DNA of 9,048 bases from NCBI GenBank assembly GCA_017613225.1, contig JAGAEH010000100.1:1-9048 (forward strand), in the 5' to 3' direction. The stretch is from Lachnospiraceae bacterium (GTDB taxonomy: Bacteria > Bacillota > Clostridia > Lachnospirales > Lachnospiraceae). Positions 5,789 to 9,048 of this stretch are shown one piece after another. Each line of letters opens with the position of its first letter. Positions within the stretch are counted from its first letter, which is position 1. Under the pieces are notes generated by a model. It did not search any database. It was given only the letters and a program-made list of their open reading frames with translations, and was not told where the DNA came from. The translations under genes were made by a program, and so were the position numbers.

Positions 5789-8700
5789 ATGAAGAACGCA
5801 GCTGTAAAGGACTTTTTAAGAGAGATCAAGAAGAGTCTGAGCAGGTACCTGTCGCTGATCTTTATCGTAGCGCTGGGAGTTGCGTTCTTTTCGGGCGTCC
5901 GCTCTTCCGAGCCGGACATGCGGCTCTCGGTGGACCGTCATTACGATGAACTGCGCTTCATGGACATCCGCGTGCTGGGCACGCTGGGCCTGTCGGACAA
6001 CGACGTCGCGGCCATCGCTGCGGCGGAGGGCGTCTCAGAGGCCGAAGGCGCGAAGAGCGTGGAGGCACTCTGCGCTTACGGCGACGAGACGCTGAACCTG
6101 CGGGTCAACAGCATCCCCGAAAAGGTGAGCCTGCCCCGGCTGACCTCCGGGCGTCTGCCGGAAAACAGCGGAGAATGCCTGATGGACGACTGGCTGACGG
6201 GCAGGTATGAGCTGGGGGACGTGATCGCCCTGTCCGGAGACGGGGAAGATCTGACCGAGACTCTGGAGGTGACGGAATTTACCATTACCGGTTTCGGCAA
6301 ATGCCCGGATTTTCTGAATTTCTCCCGGGGGACGTCCTCCATCGGCAACGGCAAGAGCGACGGTTTTCTGTACATCCTTCCCGATGATTTTTCCACAGAT
6401 TATTACACGGTGGTCTACGCCCGCGTGGAAGGCGCGGCGGAGCTCACCGCATACAGCGACGCCTATGAAGACACGGTAAAGGCCGTGACGGACCGGCTGG
6501 AGGCCATGGAAGACGAGCGCTGTGAAGCCCGATATAACGAAGTGGTGGACGAGGCCAAAGAAAAACTGGCCGACGCCAGGCAGGAATACAACGATAAAAA
6601 AGCGGAGGCGGATGAGAAGATCGCCGACGCGGAGCAGAAGCTGGCGGACGGCGAGCAGGAGCTGGCGGACGCCGAAAAGAAGGTGGCGGACGGCGAGCAG
6701 GATCTGGCAGACGCGGAACAGGAACTGGCGGACGCGGAAAAAGAGCTGGAAGACGGCCGGAAAGAGATAGAGGACGCCGAGAAGGAATTAAAGGACGGCC
6801 GGAAGGAACTGGACGACGGCTGGAAGGAATACAACAAAGGCAAAAAGGAGCTGGAGGACGCCGAAAAGGAGCTGAAGGCCGGTGAGAAGGAACTGGCTGC
6901 CAAGGAAAAAGAGTGGAACACGGCCAAAAAGAAGCTGGACGACGGAGAAAAACAGCTGACTGCGGCGGAAAAAGAGGCGGCGGAAGGCGAAAAGCAGCTG
7001 GAGGCGGCGGAAAAGCAGCTGGCAGAGGGCGAAAAGCAGTTGACGGCGGGAGAGAAGGAACTGGCCGCCCAGGAGAAAAAGCTGGCGGAGGGTGAAAAGG
7101 CCCTGGAACAGGGCGAAAAGGATCTGGAACAGGCCGAAAAGGAACTGGAGGCGGGAAAAAAAGAGCTCGCCGCCGGCGAGAAGGAGCTGGAACAGAACGA
7201 AGCCCTCTTAAAGGAGAAGGAAAAGGCCCTGGAAGAGGGTGAAAAAGAACTGGAGAAAAACCAGGCGGAATATGAAGAGGCGCTGGCCCAGTTCGAGGCC
7301 ATGGAGAGCCTGATGCCTCCCGAGGCCGCGGCGGAAGCCAGGGCGAAACTGGAAGCGGCCAAGGCTCAGCTGGACGCGGCGGCGGAGGAGCTGTCCCAGG
7401 GGCGCGCCGGGGTGGAAGCCGGGAAAAAGCAGCTGGAAGCCGGAAAGAAAGAACTGGAAGAAAGCAAAATTGAGCTGGAGGCCGGCGAAAAGAAGATCGC
7501 CCAAGGCAAACAGGAACTGCAGGAGAACAAAAAGCAGCTGGCAGAGGGCAAAAAGCAGCTGGAGGCCGGCAAAAAAGAGCTGGCGTCCAAGAAGAAGGAA
7601 CTGGAAGCCGGCAAGAAGGAATTAGAGTCCAAAAAGAAGGAACTGGCTGCCGGCAAGAAGGAACTGGCCGCGAAGCGCAAGGAACTGGAGGCCGGCAAGA
7701 AGGAACTGGCTGCCGGCAAAAAGCAGCTGGATGCCGCGAAGACCAAGCTGAATAAGGCCAAAAAGCAGATCAGCGACGGCAAAAAAGAGCTGGAAAAGGG
7801 CCGGAAAGAGCTGGAAGCCAACGAAAAGAAATACGCGGACGGCAAAAAGGAGCTGGACGAGGCGAAACAGAAGCTGGCGGACGGCGAAAAGGAGCTGGAA
7901 GACGGCCGCAAAGAGGTGGAGGACGGCAAAAAGGAGCTGGAGGACGCCAGACAGGAGATCGCGGACGCGAAGCAGAAGCTGGAGGACGGCCGCAAAGAGC
8001 TGGATGACGCCAAGGCGGAGGCGGACGAAAAGCTGGCGGACGCGGACAAGAAACTGACGGATGCCGAGCATGACATCGAAGAGATCGAAGTCCCCGAATG
8101 GTACGTGCTGGACCGCAACTCCATTCAGGACTATGTGGAATACGGCATGGACACGGAGCGCATCGGCAGCATCGGCAAGGTCTTCCCTGCCATCTTTTTC
8201 CTGGTGGCAGCATTGGTCTCCCTCACCTCCATGACCCGCATGGTGGAGGAAAAGCGCACGGAGATCGGCACCTGGAAGGCCCTGGGCTACAGCCGCGGCG
8301 CCATCACGGCCAAGTTCATGCTCTACGCTTTTTCCGCCTGCATCATCGGCAGCGTGCTGGGCGTGGTGACGGGCAGCAAGATCCTTCCCTATGTGATCCT
8401 GGGAGCCTATGACATCCTGTACATCAACATCCCCTACAAACTGATCCCGATCCAGTGGGATCTGTCGCTGCTGAGCTCCCTGATCGCCATCGCCTGCATC
8501 ATGGCGGCCACCTGGTTCGCCTGCCACAGGACGCTGAACGCGGTGCCGGCGCAGCTGATGCGGCCCACGCCGCCAAAGTCCGGCAAGCGCATCCTGCTGG
8601 AACGGGTCGGTTTTATCTGGAACCGGCTGAACTTCACCCGCAAGTCTACCCTGCGGAACCTGTTCCGCTTTAAGAAGCGCTTCTTCATGACGGTGTTCGG

Positions 8701-9048
8701 CATCGGCGGCTGCATGGCGCTCCTTTTGGTGGGCTTCGGCCTACGGGACTCCATCGCCAAGATCGTGGACACCCAGTATCAGTCCGTGTGGACCTATGAC
8801 GCGTCGCTCACCCTGAAGAAGGACTCGGATTCCGCCGCTGTGCAGGCTTTTGCGGACAGCCGTCCGGAGATCGAAGGGACGATCCGGGACTATCGGGTGG
8901 CCAAGGACGTGGAGGCGAACGGCGTCAAAAAGGAGGGTTACCTGTTCGTACCGGAAGACGGTGTCAAGGTGGAGGGATTCCTGTCCCTGCGGAACCGCCT
9001 GGACCACAACGAGACCTACCGGCTGGAGCCCGGCTCTGCCGTGATCAC
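5789..9048 (+). CDS. FtsX-type ABC permease with giant coiled-coil hairpin (3' end outside window)
   Basis: The frame is open from the ATG at 5789 to the right edge, 1086 codons without a stop. The start lies one base after the ATPase stop and has no strong ribosome site, so coupling by re-initiation is likely. The plan is: a membrane helix at about 20-38; an extracytoplasmic domain (about 39-230); a coiled coil (about 232-766); a WYVLDRN segment (771-777); FtsX membrane helices near 797-815, 844-868 and 893-912; then helix five near 966-985, which opens a second FtsX half, and a second outer domain cut by the edge. The segment MVEEKRTEIGTWKALGYS (818-835) is the conserved cytoplasmic coupling motif. 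MacB-like topology puts the coil outside the cell. The family is widespread in Firmicutes as FtsX-like permease; the substrate and the job of the coil are unknown. A mechanical role across the wall, as in FtsEX, is speculative. Confidence 0.9.
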   Translation, partial: MKNAAVKDFLREIKKSLSRYLSLIFIVALGVAFFSGVRSSEPDMRLSVDRHYDELRFMDIRVLGTLGLSDNDVAAIAAAEGVSEAEGAKSVEALCAYGDETLNLRVNSIPEKVSLPRLTSGRLPENSGECLMDDWLTGRYELGDVIALSGDGEDLTETLEVTEFTITGFGKCPDFLNFSRGTSSIGNGKSDGFLYILPDDFSTDYYTVVYARVEGAAELTAYSDAYEDTVKAVTDRLEAMEDERCEARYNEVVDEAKEKLADARQEYNDKKAEADEKIADAEQKLADGEQELADAEKKVADGEQDLADAEQELADAEKELEDGRKEIEDAEKELKDGRKELDDGWKEYNKGKKELEDAEKELKAGEKELAAKEKEWNTAKKKLDDGEKQLTAAEKEAAEGEKQLEAAEKQLAEGEKQLTAGEKELAAQEKKLAEGEKALEQGEKDLEQAEKELEAGKKELAAGEKELEQNEALLKEKEKALEEGEKELEKNQAEYEEALAQFEAMESLMPPEAAAEARAKLEAAKAQLDAAAEELSQGRAGVEAGKKQLEAGKKELEESKIELEAGEKKIAQGKQELQENKKQLAEGKKQLEAGKKELASKKKELEAGKKELESKKKELAAGKKELAAKRKELEAGKKELAAGKKQLDAAKTKLNKAKKQISDGKKELEKGRKELEANEKKYADGKKELDEAKQKLADGEKELEDGRKEVEDGKKELEDARQEIADAKQKLEDGRKELDDAKAEADEKLADADKKLTDAEHDIEEIEVPEWYVLDRNSIQDYVEYGMDTERIGSIGKVFPAIFFLVAALVSLTSMTRMVEEKRTEIGTWKALGYSRGAITAKFMLYAFSACIIGSVLGVVTGSKILPYVILGAYDILYINIPYKLIPIQWDLSLLSSLIAIACIMAATWFACHRTLNAVPAQLMRPTPPKSGKRILLERVGFIWNRLNFTRKSTLRNLFRFKKRFFMTVFGIGGCMALLLVGFGLRDSIAKIVDTQYQSVWTYDASLTLKKDSDSAAVQAFADSRPEIEGTIRDYRVAKDVEANGVKKEGYLFVPEDGVKVEGFLSLRNRLDHNETYRLEPGSAVI
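6620..8002 (+). repeat. Degenerate 21-base tandem repeats encoding coiled-coil heptads
   Basis: The DNA encodes a heptad of the form Gly/Ala, Glu/Lys, Lys, Glu/Gln, Leu, two variable residues, about 65 times in one continuous array with a break at the centre (around 7310-7340). Repeats are degenerate at base level, with mixed codons. Some neighbouring copies are nearly identical: a 23-base stretch at 7634-7656 recurs exactly at 7697-7719, 63 bases (three units) later. The + strand is purine-rich, about 68-77 percent in two 60-base lines that I counted. Such an array can change length by recombination in steps of 21 bases without breaking the frame. Confidence 0.85.

Noticed and set aside
6620..8002. 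CRISPR array
   Set aside because: The periodicity is 21 bases with no unique spacers, and the repeats are coding heptads within an open frame.
6463..8124. Two long minus-strand frames rich in Ser and Phe (6463-7362 and 7366-8124)
   Set aside because: They are complements of the 21-base coiled-coil repeats. Their repetitive Ser/Phe composition comes from reading GAA/AAG/CTG-rich repeats backwards, and the plus frame is open through the whole region with FtsX motifs on both sides.

Overview
The window looks like the chromosome of a fairly GC-rich anaerobic member of the Bacillota (Clostridia-like, possibly Negativicutes). This rests on three things: a fused-cluster, oxygen-independent type of glycerol-3-phosphate dehydrogenase with a DUF1667 partner, purine-rich Shine-Dalgarno sites before most starts, and a MacB/FtsX-type ABC pair of a kind common in gut Firmicutes. 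Species cannot be fixed from this sequence. All genes are on the + strand and there is no gene-free stretch over 300 bases.

Region 1 (1-4918) is a glycerol utilisation operon. It holds the C-terminal 293 codons of glycerol kinase (glpK), the glycerol facilitator (glpF), an FAD- and BFD-type iron-sulfur glycerol-3-phosphate dehydrogenase (GlpA-like), a second FAD/NAD-type oxidoreductase (GlpB-like) and a small four-cysteine DUF1667 protein. GlpF admits glycerol, GlpK traps it as glycerol-3-phosphate, and the last three genes probably form one complex that oxidises it to dihydroxyacetone phosphate and passes electrons on. The last three genes overlap (8 and 4 bases), which suggests translational coupling. 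No glpC follows them; the operon ends at a good intrinsic terminator (about 4960-4994). The two longer gaps carry hairpins: three small ones between glpK and glpF, and one long GC-rich one between glpF and the dehydrogenase.

Region 2 (about 5025-9048) is a separate unit with its own probable promoter. It encodes an ABC ATPase of the MacB/LolD class, followed one base later by a very large FtsX-type permease that runs off the right edge (1086 codons seen, no stop). The permease has a coiled-coil insertion of about 530 residues (roughly 232-766) in its first extracytoplasmic domain. The heptad register is unbroken over long stretches. A Pro-Pro break lies at the middle, and an 11-residue stutter occurs at mirrored positions in the two halves. 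This indicates a single antiparallel helical hairpin, estimated at nearly 40 nm long, projecting from the membrane. It is the most unusual object in the window.
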